Part shown: positions 36,483 through 48,114 of the stretch, in pieces
How positions within the stretch are numbered: position 1 is the first letter of the stretch
How the letters are laid out: the number at the start of each line of letters is the position of its first letter
Assembly (NCBI GenBank): GCA_003024175.1
Contig: MDYQ01000052.1
Coordinates: 1-64,000 of the forward strand
DNA from: Planoprotostelium fungivorum
Taxonomy: Eukaryota; Evosea; Variosea; Cavosteliida; Cavosteliaceae
Direction: 5' to 3'
Length of the DNA: 64,000 bases
Translations under genes and position numbers: made by a program
Notes under the pieces: generated by a model
The model's input: the letters and a program-made list of their open reading frames with translations, nothing else
Told to the model about the DNA's origin: nothing
The model's database searches: none

Positions 36483-36932
36483 AGACCTCGAGGAATAAGG
36501 CGATTTAGAATGATATTGACGTGAAATCGTCAGCAGTTACGAAGACTCTTCGTTTTCGAATCGAGACAAGCATATCTCCATATCCCCAAAACATACATTG
36601 ACATCCAAAACGAGAGAGCGTCGAATACGCCTTAATGTAAAGATGGGCTCCTCACCGATAAGAAGTGGACTCGCCGATGAAGAGCTGGGGAATTCTTGCT
36701 TGATGCTCCGCGGCAACGTTTTCACTCGGTCGACATTTGTTAGAAAGGGAAAACTCCTGAAGGCGAGCATGAACGGGAAGGAACATCACTACAGCGAGAG
36801 CAACATCCTATAGAGGACGTTGTCGATATCACCGCAATGATGTATGTGGGACGGGGTAGACGATGTGATGACTCATGCTTTCTTTGAAAAGGATATAACG
36901 GACAAGAATTGGCAGTCGACCGGCAGGGGTTC
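36483..36932 (-). promoter_or_regulatory. Rab5 upstream region
   Basis: Gap between Rab5 and ASCC2, both on the minus strand. Two opposing frames of about 70 codons exist (36537-36770 minus and 36598-36813 plus), but they overlap each other, show no family match and lack a gene-like intron pattern. Treated as non-coding. Confidence 0.4.
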
Positions 36933-39597
36933 TTAGACCTTCATTCCAAACATTCCCTTCTGTGTCTTCCTCGATGCACCATCTTTCCTCCCTCCTCTTC
37001 CTCTTCTGAAATGAACTCGACTGGGTTCCATGATCTGAGGCCCGCTCGTCTCTTCTTCCTCAACTTCTTCCTTTTGATTCTGGATCACGCTCATCATCTG
37101 ATCTACGGTTTCATCGGCCAACTGCATATCATTCGAAAACCCATCCATGGCATCGTCGTATTCGTCGTCGTATTCGAGAGAGCGATAGAAGGACTTGTCC
37201 GGTCTGCATCGATCAGAAAATGAAGAGAAGGATGTAATGTCACCTCTCTCCGAGATCGATGGCCTTATTGTCCTTCAAACTAAGAGCGGCCAGCAGATCT
37301 GCCCCGTCATCTTCGTATACGTTCTTTCGTGTCTGCAGAATGGGATGTTTCTGTCGCCGTCAGCCCTCCATCATCATAGAATCCATATAGATCCTACCTT
37401 CTCTTCCTTCTTCTTCTCTAATCCCATCGATTGATCCAACCCCTTGAGAGAAGGATGCAAGTCGTCCTCTAACAGATGGTTCATGACAGTCTCCACGTTG
37501 TGTCCATACTGCTCTAGGCACTTGAGGATGAAACCGTGGCCCAAATGAGGAAAGACAGAGGAGATCTGATCGATCTCTCCTTGAATTCCATCCTGCTCTC
37601 TTCAGTCCTCTATATACGTTCGTGTTTCTTTTGATTCTCTCGTCTTATGACTCTCGATGTAGAATTGAGCAAAAAGATGATGCTAGACTCACGTTCGAAG
37701 AGGCAGGTGTCCCACTGCTGTTCATCATGGCCATGACGCTGTCGATCTGATCGCGATCGTCTCCATCGAGAAACTTTTCACCCTTCAACTGCAACGTGTC
37801 AACCTCCTCTACATGCCTTTCTCTCACCTCTTCCAATGTCTCCTGCACTCGCAGGGCCACGACGATCTTCCTCATGAACGCCACCTCATCATCTCCGCCG
37901 ATGACGGCGCGTTGTAGATAGTCGAATAATCGGTGTAGAGCGGCTCGTCGGTTGTTCTTACTCTCTCTCACGTTCGTCACTGGCCTGACGTAGTTACGTT
38001 GGATGATGATGATGGCCACGCTGAGCACGGCAGTGGGTACGATGTCTTTCCAGTGGTGAGGGAGAGAAGGTGATGGCTGATGAGACCAGCGGTAGATCTC
38101 GCGGAGGAGTCCTTCTACGATGGAGGGGTTGCGCTTGTGGATCGGCAGACTACAACGAGGCAGGATGACGAGGAGAGAAGACAAGCTCGAGAGGATGTCC
38201 ACGAGGTATTCGATCTGTGAAACGCGTGAGCGTTGTAGATCGACAATAAAACATAAATCATTTCGATTTTAATCTCTCTCTAAATGGTAAGAAGAATCGA
38301 CAGAAGAAATTGATCTCACTTGTTCTGTGGCGTCGGTCGGTTGGTCTGTAACAGAACGAAAAGTCTTCTCCAGGGCATCTACTACCTCAGGTAGAGTCTG
38401 GTCTAGCTCTCTATCGTAGCGGACATCGTATATGACGAGGTCCTCCATCATGGTCGACAGACTTTCGGTGTCGACAGAGCCGTAGAGGGAGCAGATGTCG
38501 ATGAGAGAAGGTACGTTCAAAAGGTGATCGTGAACCAACTACAACGAGACATTTCAATATCCGTCCCAGATTTTCGTTTCGTGATGTCTATCTTTTTTTC
38601 TTGAATAGATTTGAATGATTCTCATCTTTTCGTATTTACATCTTATCAAGAGATAGAAGAGATTGAGAGATTCACCTTGGCGTGGTATTCTTTGTTCATG
38701 TGGTGATCGACGTCTTCTTGATGTTGCAGAATCCTCACGATAAGAGCGTAGGCTCTCTTTGTGAGTTGCTTGTGTTCGTAATCGTTCAAGAAAGCTTCTC
38801 CTTTCGTAGACCACACGCGTGGACAGTACCTTAAGAATGTATCCAAGAACATGTGAAACGATCGGTCGCTGATGATCTGTCGCGAAGGGTTAGATCATGC
38901 GTTCTCTCAGTTTCTGTCTCTCATGGTTTCCTTCGTCGAGAGAAAGACACGGATGGATGATGCATCACCTGATGCCAGAAGGTCACATAATCTGTTTTAA
39001 GAAGGGAGGATAAATCCAGATTAATGTTTTGTATGAGCTCAGAGATGGTCGACGTGTCGAAGGCCTCATTCGTTTGAGCGGTGATGACGTACGGAAGAAA
39101 ATCAAGAGAAGGTATTTTTTTCGAGAGATCAAGCACCGTCTGTGAAGTCTATCGGTAATGAGGGCCTGAAGTGAATGATTGCGTAAAAAGATAGTCGATT
39201 ACCTTGTTGGCACTCGAAGCGGGCTTCTTCTCGTTGGATCTTTGAGGAATCTCTGCATTGTCTTTTTGTGACTGTTGTTCTCTCTTATCTTGGTGTCGAT
39301 TGTCTGGTCGACGATCTGATTTGTGTGCTGAATGGGCTCCGTCGTTCGGTCGGCGACCACCTCTGCTCTCATCGCGGTGTGTGTGTGTTTTGTCTTGACT
39401 TTGACTGGCATTAGGTGCGCCTCTACCTCCTCCCCTTCCTGCTGACTTATTGGTTGTTTCTGAGGGACCTGCATATCCTCGACCGAAGCCTACAGTGAGC
39501 ATGAGGTTTCACGTCTAATCATTTTCGAATCTATGGATTCGCGATCACCTCCTCTCCTGGTCGACTTGGATTGTGAATCTTCAACTTTTTGACTCAT
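36933..39597 (-). CDS. ASCC2: ASCC2 homolog (CUE-domain subunit of ASC-1 complex)
   Basis: Ubiquitin-binding subunit of the ASC-1/RQT complex with the helicase ASCC3, acting in ribosome-collision rescue and alkylation repair signalling. The start MSQKVEDSQSKSTRRG (39597) leads into an Arg/Gly-, Ser- and charge-rich N-terminus. The middle contains the ASCC2 helical region (IPSLDFLPYVITAQTN and later helices). The CUE domain is clear near 37440-37590: IDQISSVFPHLGHGFILKCL followed by EQYGHNVETVMNHLLED, then LHPSLKGLDQSMGLE, matching the segment after CUE in animals. The basic C-terminus RRGRGGRKDG and KGMFGMKV fits the family. The RG-rich N-terminus is an addition compared with animal ASCC2. 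Confidence 0.88.
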
Positions 39598-40041
39598 CGT
39601 TCTCGATTCGACTCGATGCGTGAGATGAAAAATGGATGAGGATCACGTGATCCGCCTGTTTGTTCTGTTTTCCAAGAGTTCGCCGAATGCCCGCGGAGAA
39701 AGAAGAATAAATCCCTTTTGCTCCATTTTATTATTCACATGATGTGTGATCATCCTCGAAAGGAGAGCAGGCGCTACTTGTGATCACTGTCGTTTGACTT
39801 GGTCGTTGGAATGTCTCTCTCAGTAGGGTGAATTTTAAACTTCACTCTATGCCTTGGACGTCAACGTTCGTGACTGGCTCCATCCAATGGTTATAACCAT
39901 TATAGGGGGTAAGGTTTAAAATTTGTCTCCGACAAGGTGAAAAGCTGACAGCGACGGTTGTGTCTCTTTTAGAAGTCCCGGCGGAGTGGCTTGCTCCACA
40001 CAAACCCGCCGTTGTCATTTTTCCGACAGCCTGAGGATGCG
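39598..40041. promoter_or_regulatory. Divergent promoter region, ASCC2 / EGF-7TM receptor A
   Basis: No coding exon. A perfect 16-bp palindrome AATGGTTATAACCATT lies at 39886-39901, about 140 bp before the receptor start, followed by TATAGGGGG and AAGGTTTAAAATTTG. The palindrome is a candidate protein-binding site; there is no direct evidence. Confidence 0.45.
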
Positions 40042-41530
40042 ATGCGTCCCTTCATCTTCCTGTGTCTTCTGAGTTTGGCTCTCTCTCAGTGCGATGTAGA
40101 ATGCTTCAATGAGGGAAAATGTGTCTCGAATCAGGTGATGATTGATAGCTGATTCGGCAACGACTCAGACTCCAACAGGTAACCAATGAGACGGATGGAA
40201 GTCAGACGACTGTGTATTCTTGTCAGTGTACTTATTTATATGACGGACCCACATGCCAGACACCCTGGCGAGATGAACATAGGTAATCACAAGCGCTAGA
40301 GGAGAATGAGTGACTCTCGCAGTTTCCTCATCTATTTGGACGTATATGCCGCATTCACGGTTGCCCTCAACTTTGGAGTCGTCTGCTGGGTCCTGTATGA
40401 AATCTGGAAGGGAGGAAGGAAACTTATATCCCAATTCAGCGTAGTCAATTACAGTCTCTATCTCGTCGCCCTCGGTGCCCTCGGTGAGTCGTGATTCGTG
40501 AAATGGACGTCTGATGGGATCGATCAGTTCGAATCATCACGTGGGCGATCGATCCTCACTCCATTCGAGGCGTCATGCCCATTCCGGCCTACGAATTCCT
40601 CTTTGCTGTGCCAGAGATGTGCTGGTTCAGCGCTGGTTTCGGTATCGCTGTCTACTGGTAAGTCTTCACATGGCTCATGTTATCCTCTTAACTCCTCCAG
40701 GATGGAGTTGGTGACGACAAGTCGAGCCAAGATGGGAGTCTTTGTGAAGAGGTGATATTCATCACATCATCTAATCTCACCCCGCCCATCATCGTCTTCT
40801 CATCGGTGTCCATGTGTATCGTTGACGCAGTGACATCAGGTACACTGCATTCTTTCGGTCTCTCGTCGTACTTGTGTACGTTCTCCTCGTACCCACTGCC
40901 ATCGCATTAGCCATCCACGAGAACAGCATCTATGCCGTCGCCGCTTACAATGCCTGCTGTCTCATTCTGTTCCTCATCTTCATCTGCATCACGATCCTCT
41001 TTGGAGTCAAATTGGTCAAACAGATCGAGGACACACCCAAGATGGGAGTGTTGAAGATGTTTCTGAAGAAGGTGAGAAGAGATGAGACGAAGATGACGAT
41101 CATCAACGACATGCACCTCCGATTTCGATGAGTTGGTCTGATGGAAGTTTAGATCATCAAACACATGATCATGATCGTCGTGATCTTCGTGCTGCTCATC
41201 ATCACCCTGGGCGTTTTCATGTTGAAATCAGAGAACAAGTGGTGGTATGTCTCCCTCCACATGATCGTACGAGGTGATCCGTCTTCGCGATGATGATCGG
41301 TCGGCTGACTCTCCATGTCAGTCGAAGAATTCGGATTATGTCTCAGCGTCCTCTACATCTTCTCGAGGAAGAGACCGAAGGCACCGAAAACTTCTGGAAA
41401 CTCAAACTCACGAGATCAGAAGAGGCGATCGACTGTAGACATGAGTCTATCCACAGCGACACATTCCGCTGAGCCGTCCAATTGTGATGTGGACGTATTC
41501 CCCATGAAGAAAGGAGAAGCTTCTGTGTAA
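40042..41530 (+). CDS. EGF-like domain seven-transmembrane receptor A
   Basis: The signal peptide MRPFIFLCLLSLALS is followed by a six-cysteine EGF-like module (CDVECFNEGKC, then SCQCTYLYDGPTC) and about seven hydrophobic segments. These are VALNFGVVCWVLYEIW, YSLYLVALGALVRIITW, MCWFSAGFGIAVYW, LVVLVYVLLVPTAIALA, CCLILFLIFICITILFG, MIMIVVIFVLLIITLGVF, and one around the last intron ending in LCLSVLYIFSRKR. A Ser-rich basic cytosolic tail ends KKGEASV. The loop WAIDPHSIRGVMP and the SRAKMGVF segment are shared with its tandem copy. The layout resembles THH1/TOM1/TOM3-like 7TM proteins but I could not assign a family firmly. Likely a cell-surface sensor or adhesion receptor (inference). Two ATGs lie close together (40037, 40042); only 40042 gives a signal peptide. 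Confidence 0.8.
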
Positions 41531-41820
41531 TTATAGCCAAGATGTATTATAAAATTTTATAAGGAGAGATCATCTGTTGGACCTGGCGATCATCCATCAT
41601 GATGTAAAGGATGTTTGAAACGAGAACCTTCCATTGGAAGCGACTTATTTAGAAAGATCGAGTCGCATGATGTGGAGTCGCTGTCACCGGCTGTCGGAAC
41701 TTCTTTACCTGAGCGGCAGTCCCACGCTCCCAGATTTTAAGCTTCATTCTCTCGGAAAATAACCCCCTTCTCCGCCTATAGAGGACAGCTAAGCGTCCGT
41801 CGTCCACAAACAGCAGCGTC

Positions 41821-43429
41821 ATGCGATGGTGGTACCTCATTTTACTGGCAATCACATCCGTTTCCGCCTGTGACCTTCAGTGTTTCAATGGAGGATCGTG
41901 CTATTCGATAGGGGTGAGTGTACACCTTTAGAGGATGGCCTTCTGTGTGATCTGATTTGATTACTCTCCATAGGTTTCGAATGATACCGATGGAAGCATT
42001 GGGGGTGGGGAGAGTTTCAGGTGCGCATGTTCTTTCTTGTATGACGGACCTACGTGTGAGACACCCTGGAGTCAAGATTCGAGGTGATGTGATGGTATCA
42101 TAGGATCGATCTCACACCATCAAGATTCATGTTGTTCTTTAATTTTTATGCCTCCTATACTGTCATCATTGGATTTGGAGTGATCTGCTGGGTCTTGTAT
42201 GAGATATGGAAGGGTGGTAGAAGGCTACTATCACAATTCAGCGTGGTCAACTACAGTATGTATCTGATTGGATTCGGCGCGTTAGGTGGATCATCCTCTC
42301 ATCGATTCTTCTGATGTGTTTAGTTCGTGTCATCGCTTGGTCGATCGATCCCCATTCCATTCGGGGAATCATGCCTTCATCGGCGAGTTCGATCCTGCTC
42401 GACATCTCAGAGATGTGCTGGTTCAGCGCTGGTTTCGGTATCGCCGTCTACTGGTGAGCTGCCAGACCTCCTCCCATCACCATCTTGACATCATTAGGAT
42501 GGAGTTGGTCAACACGAGTCGAGCCAAAGTGGGGATCTTTATCACGAGGTGAAGCTTCTCATATCTTCGTTTCGTTTTACATCCGAGTCATAATGAGGAC
42601 GATGATGAACGGTCAAGTGTGCCGTGTCAACCTCTGACCTCTATAGATACCGAGCTCTCTTCTATTCACTGGTCGTGTTGGTGTACGTGCTGCTGATCCC
42701 CACGTCCATCGCTCGAGCCATTTATCACCGAAGCAAGAGGGTTTCGGCGGTCTACAACGCTTTCTGCATCTTCTTGTTCTGCATCTTCATCGCCATCACG
42801 ACACTCTTCGGCTTCAAATTGGTCAAACAGATCGAAGACTCCCCCCGATTGCAGAAACTCAAAAACTTTTTGAAAAAGGTAAGACTTATCACGACGTTGA
42901 CGTTGACACTCTTCAGATCACGAGGTACATGGTTGTCATCGGCATCATCTTCATCTTACTCTTCATCACGTTGGGAGTCTATTCATTTTACGGTGAAGAC
43001 AAGTGGAATTACATCACATTGCATTGGTTCCTCAGGAGTGAGTCATCGTGCGATGCATCCCATCGTTGACCATCATCAGCGGAAGAGTATGCTCTCTGTC
43101 TCTCCGTCCTCTATATCTTCTCTCGCAAGAGACCAAAGTTGAAGAAGTTCTCGCGACGATCAGTTCACTTTAGTGAGCATCTCGATGTGTTGGAGACGCC
43201 AGATGCATCATCTTCTGTCTTAGAGACATCGAGCGCCACGGGAGAGACGAGAGAAGAGACGACAGACATCGAGTTGTCTGTGAATCCGACGGAGGATGAT
43301 CAAGGCACGAATGAGGTCTTTGGAAAAGATGTAGATGCGAAAGATGAAGAAGAGGAGGGCAGCACAACAGACAATGGCGCTGCAGAAGAGAATGATAACG
43401 AGAGTCGAGATGAAATTGGAACATCATAA
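41821..43429 (+). CDS. EGF-like domain seven-transmembrane receptor B (tandem paralog)
   Basis: Tandem duplicate of the gene 290 bp upstream with the same exon layout. The signal peptide is MRWWYLILLAITSVSA, and the EGF module reads CDLQCFNGGSC then CACSFLYDGPTC. The same seven hydrophobic segments and conserved blocks follow: VLYEIWKGGRRLLSQFSVV, SIDPHSIRGIMP, MCWFSAGFGIAVYWMELV, KLVKQIEDSP and LCLSVLYIFSRKRPK. The tail is much more acidic than in copy A (Glu/Asp-rich, ending RDEIGTS) and shares no sequence with it, suggesting the two signal differently. Both genes begin at ATGCGATG, as A does. Confidence 0.8.
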
Positions 43430-43709
43430 AGATGTCCATGATGTACTGCAATCGTGAACACTGGGTGATATCATCGACGTCTGTATAACAATATTCAAGA
43501 CAGCATGTCCTTGACACCTCATAGGGTGGTGACCCTTGCGCGTGAGCGTTCTATATGCAGTCAAGAGGATTTAGACCGGGCAGACCGCCCGCTCCGCAAA
43601 ACCCAAAAAAAATTCGTCTTCAATTTGCCACTCCACAACAACTTTCACACCATCAGGTAAAGAACCTCGTCTCTGTGATGTCACCTGAGGATCGCTGACG
43701 TAGAACAGA

Positions 43710-44938
43710 ATGAGCCACGTAATCAACGATCCCTGTAATATCCTTCCACCCGAGATGTTCGACATCGTTTTGGGTTATCTGGACGAATCAGACATACGAA
43801 CGTGAGAAGCCTCACATATTCAACCCCCTTTTTGTCTTTATGGACGACAATGATGTTGATTATGACGACAGGTGTTCAATGGTCAACAGCTCTTGGCGGA
43901 GTGCAGCGGAGAGCATCCATATATGGCAGGAACAATGTGACCGTCTCTGGATTGACAAGGTGGAACATCATTCGTTGAACACCCCACATTTACAACTACA
44001 GGTCTACGTCCCTCAGAAGTATCTGGATATGAAATGGACCGACCCCAAAGAGGCATACTTCCAATCCATCAAAGATTCAAAGAGAGACGTCATCACCCAA
44101 GAGGTGACGTGAAAACATGCTGCTTCTCTCAACCCGTTCAGGAGCTGCTTGGCTTCGATTGGCAGTTTCGATTCAAAGAGAGCCCTGGGGCGTGGTATTC
44201 AGAGTCTGACCCTTGGTTTCACGGTAGAGCCCCTTCTACTCACAAGTACCAAGATGGTGACTCATTATGCATCCACACGTCTTTCATCTTCTTGACATCA
44301 TCTGTATAGGAGGTGCCATCAAGATCTCTGGAGAATACTCTGGCTTCGCCCCCGAACAAAGAAGATGGAGATGGATGGACGACATCTCCGGCGACGATCG
44401 AGGTCGTCTCTGCATCAACTTCGAGATGGATGACTCACATGTCTGTAGGTGGTTGGATTCAGATTTGTCATTATCCCGCCTATAAGGTATTTCGAACGAA
44501 CAACTGGGGATGGATGCAACAGAGTGAATTGGCTCTTCTCGTTAGTTTCCCCCTCCCTCCTAGAGGTGGTATCACAGACACATCATCCAACATATGATGT
44601 TGATGTCATTCGCAGGTGCATGCAAAGAATTAGAAGACGAGGCACTGCCAGAGGTACGATTACCCTTTCTATGTCACATGCTGGCTCTATTGTTGTCCAA
44701 TAGATGACATGTGTCGAACCATCACGCACCCCTCATTGATGTCTATAAGGTGCCGGACCGTCTCTGGGCTCGTCTACCAAGAGGCAGATCCCACCGCTCC
44801 AGCACAGTCTCTCACTCTCTTATCCGTTTCCTCTTGTCCATAGGAAACTTTTCAGAGCTGGAGGTCGTGATGGACGATGCAACACAAGCAGGTGAGATCC
44901 ATCACGGTGCGATGACAGTTGATGGTGGAACAGACTAG
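43710..44938 (+). CDS. F-box protein
   Basis: The start MSHVINDPCN leads directly into an F-box: ILPPEMFDIVLGYLDESDIR, then after an intron TCSMVNSSWRSAAESIHIWQ. This predicts a substrate adaptor of an SCF ubiquitin ligase, binding Skp1 through this motif. The remainder contains WQFRFKESPGAWYSESDPW, IKISGEYSGFAPEQRRW, VFRTNNWGWMQQSEL and an acidic C-terminus. It looks like a beta-rich substrate domain, but I do not recognise it. The exon order near 44540-44760 is less certain because two frames are open and the introns were chosen to keep frame. An AATAAA lies about 16 bp after the stop. Confidence 0.75.
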
Positions 44939-45215
44939 ACCCATGAGAAGTCAAATAAATGTATATTATTGTTACCTCTCGTAGTCATTCAAGTGTGTTG
45001 ACATGATTTGATCGTGATGGATGGTACAACTGGTGCCACCTCATCACAAACGTCAGATGATCTAAGTGGTAATCTTCGTTTTCAAAGAGTGCAGAGTATT
45101 GAACTTCATGCATCTAGATATTGGATGAAGTGGTGCCCCATTTTACACCGTTGTAGCATGTTGTCATATTTGACGTAACAGCAACACAAACCGAAGGGCA
45201 ACGTGGAACTGCAAC

Positions 45216-46231
45216 ATGAGCGACCATCTTAGCTCAGACTTGTCTGTCGATTTTAAAGAAAAGAGGAGAGCTCAGAATAGAGTAGCACAGAGAAGATATC
45301 GTATGTGATTTCGATGTCAGCAGTGCTGACGCTTGCCAGGTGAAAAGCAGAAACAGAAATTACAGGACCTCCAGAGTTTGGCAACTTCTAGTCCAACCAA
45401 CATTGATGCCATATTAGATCCCATTCTTGAGCAACTCGGTCTGCCTGTGGGTGACCACAAGCTGATACCGTCAGTTGACTTCAGCGAGTTACCTTCAGAC
45501 GGTATCTCCTCCGATTCACACACCGATCCACCGTCCATGCAACTGGTGCCCGCACATTCCAATCAAGTCTACACATTTCCTGACGAGAAGCATCTCGTCC
45601 TCTCTGGCTACCTCATGATCAGAGCACTGATAGACAATGCACTTCTGCTATCCTCTATCATTCCCAACTTTGATCCACGCATCTGCATCGACGAGCTCGA
45701 ATCACCCTTCTGCTCTTCAGACGTGCAGAGTATCAAAGAACATCAGTGTATCGCTCCGACTCATCTACGGCCGACGAATCTGCAACTGATCACGCCGCAT
45801 CACCCATGGATCGACTGCTTTCCATGGCCAGGGTTCAGAGATCGTTTCATCGCCGCTTTAGACTTTTTAGACGAGAACGATCTGTGTCACCGACTGCATT
45901 CCGAAGAAGAAGGTGAGAACCCTCTTCATCTCACCATTTTCCTTCATCCATCACGTTTCAATCGTCCGACACGATGCGAAACATCAACATAATATCTCAT
46001 CATTTCACACCTCCGTTGGCCCACAAAATAAAATGAAAGACACATCAGACTAAATCCAACACAGGCATCATGGTGTGGGGCAACACGCCCGCAGATGAGT
46101 TCTCATACGAGATGACCGAGAGCTTTGCCACGAAATTTTGGTTTCTGGTGGACAAAGACATGCTCAGAGCCACAAACTGGTGGCGAAGGCAGAGAGGGCT
46201 GCTTCCGTTAGACATCCAAATCTCGCTCTAG
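45216..46231 (+). CDS. bZIP transcription factor with DUF3425-like C-terminal region
   Basis: The start is MSDHLSSDLSVDFKEK. The basic region is KRRAQNRVAQRRYREKQKQK, with the Asn-X2-Ala-Gln-X2-Tyr-Arg pattern of fungal AP-1/Pap1-like factors. It is interrupted by an intron after RRY and followed by a short leucine-zipper stretch. The C-terminal half contains HPWIDCFPWPGFRDRFIAAL, EGIMVWGNTPADEFSYEM and TNWWRRQRGLLPLDIQI. This resembles the domain (DUF3425 in Pfam, by memory) that follows the bZIP in many ascomycete factors. Nuclear DNA binding is expected; targets are unknown. Outside fungi I do not recall this pairing being common. Confidence 0.82.
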
Positions 46232-46598
46232 CTCGTGTATCATCTCTAAGGAACAGTTTTGAATATATTTTATCGCGATGATGTGAGGAGTGCTGTCTAT
46301 ATCTATATCGGCGTTGTACGGAAGATAAATGAGCTTCTGACATCAGGATCACGATGTCAACAAACGCCTTGATCGAATCAACCTCCTTCCGATTCTGCAT
46401 CGTATAAATGGAGTGCTGTTTCATTTCAAATATCCACCTTATTCTGATAATACGCTCGTGAGAACTTCATTTGATACCAGGGAGAGCGTACTCTTTTTCC
46501 ATCTTGTACGGGATCGCGGTAGTTATCGCAAAGGTCTCGGTGATGGATTACGCATTGCAAAATATCCTCCGGACAAACCCATTCAATACCGACCGAGC
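46232..46598 (+). promoter_or_regulatory. Intergenic gap upstream of aspartic protease
   Basis: About 370 bp with no supported gene on either strand. Open frames are under 90 codons, conflict with each other and have no family match. Presumed bZIP 3' end and protease promoter. Confidence 0.35.
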
Positions 46599-48114
46599 AT
46601 GAGACAACTCTCCGCACTGCTCTTCTGTCTTCTATCGGCAGCCGTCGCCCATCAGACCCTCTCGTTTTCCATGATCAAGAGGCGGACCACTCTGAAGAGG
46701 TCTATAACGGATACCACCCGATATGCCACCGGTGCTTGGCTGCTCAACATCACGGTGAGATGATGCCACGTCCGAGAGGGGTGATTTCTATCAGGTCGGA
46801 TCACCCCCAAAGTCATACGCACTCATCTTTGACACGGGCAGCGTTCAGATGGCTCTGCATGGAGGTGATTCCAATGACGAAATTGGAGAATGAGACTTCG
46901 TGCAGATTGTGATTATGGATGCATCGACCTCCAGTCTGCATTGGTGGTAAACGGTACAACGCATCGGAGTCCACCACATCACGCATTCCTCTGATCGATG
47001 GACAACCCATCTTTGACGGAACGAAGTACTTGGATAAGTCTGGATACAATGGTATAGAATTGCAGCTTTCCGCATTGATATCTCATCTGATTGTAACAGG
47101 TACCCTTGTGGAAGACGTCATCTCGTTCGGAGGAATATCGATTAGGGCCAATTTCACTCAGATCCGATACAGTTCCTTGAAGTTTGCACAACATCCAGAC
47201 GAGGGCATCATCGGTAGACACACTACTCGACCCAAGATGCTGACTCCTTGCAGGAGCCGGAGTGTCTCAAGATGGTCAAGTCTCTCCACTTCAGACGTTG
47301 GCTCTGGCTCATCAGATGAAGAACAGGTTCTTTGTGTTCTATGGCTTGAACGGTGCTAGGATGATCGATCTCGGTGATCCCGTCCCCAGTCGTTACACCG
47401 TGAGGACCTTTTCTCGATAGTCCATTCACATCATCGCAATGGACATCACGCCTTTGGACCCATCAAAATGGGCGCCGCGAACATTTCAGACTATTCTGTC
47501 AACGTGGTCCAAGCGTCTTTCAATGGACAGACATTCAACTTTGATAAACCCATGCTGTTGGATTCCGGCGCTGACGGACAATTCTGGCCGACTTGAGAGA
47601 TGATGTGCACCGTGATCGATCACGACACCCGTCAGAGACCTTCAACACTTGGCTTAATTTGGTGTCACAGATGTGCAACGGAAACTCCCAACCCTGGTGC
47701 TCTTCCGATTTCCTCAGTCAAAAGAATGTTCAATTAGACAATCAGGTGACACCACGTCAGTTGTCACCTTTTATAACTTGATGTTCACAGACGCAAGTCG
47801 AAGCCATGTACACTTTCTTTCCTCCCATTCAAATCTCATTCGGTCCCAACATCGTCATCAACAACACGGCTAATAAGTGGGTTCGTTCGTATGGAAATCT
47901 AGTCTTTGCCATGGACATCTCTCCCACGGACGCTGCAGACCAAGGCATCTTTGGAACACCCTTCTTGCGTGGTGAGACGGAGTCTATTTTCACACGATCA
48001 TCGGCATCGTATCTGATCATGCATGATTTTGAACTGATACTCTCTATGAATGAAACATCCCAAATGAAATTGTCATCAGTAGAAGAGGCATTACATTTCT
48101 CTTTTATTCACTGA
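46599..48114 (+). CDS. Secreted pepsin-like aspartic protease (family A1), possible frame break
   Basis: The signal peptide MRQLSALLFCLLSAAVA is followed by a short pro-region. The first active site IFDTGS is in lobe one, and the second site LLDSGA lies near 47562-47580 in lobe two. Other A1-type blocks are ESTTSRIPL, EDVISFGG, EGIIGAGVSQDG and DQGIFGTPFLRG. An extracellular or lysosomal protease is expected. After LLDSGADG the frame runs into a stop at once, while the neighbouring frame continues with ILADLRDD and TFNTWLNLVSQMCN. No GT donor lies between, so either one base is missing or the gene is inactive. The C-terminal end after FLRG is uncertain. The stop (48112-48114) overlaps the end of the opposing BTB-TLDc gene. 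Confidence 0.75.

Noticed and set aside
43170-43517. Minus-strand frame opposite EGF-7TM receptor B.
   Set aside because: A mirror of the acidic tail codons; no independent support.
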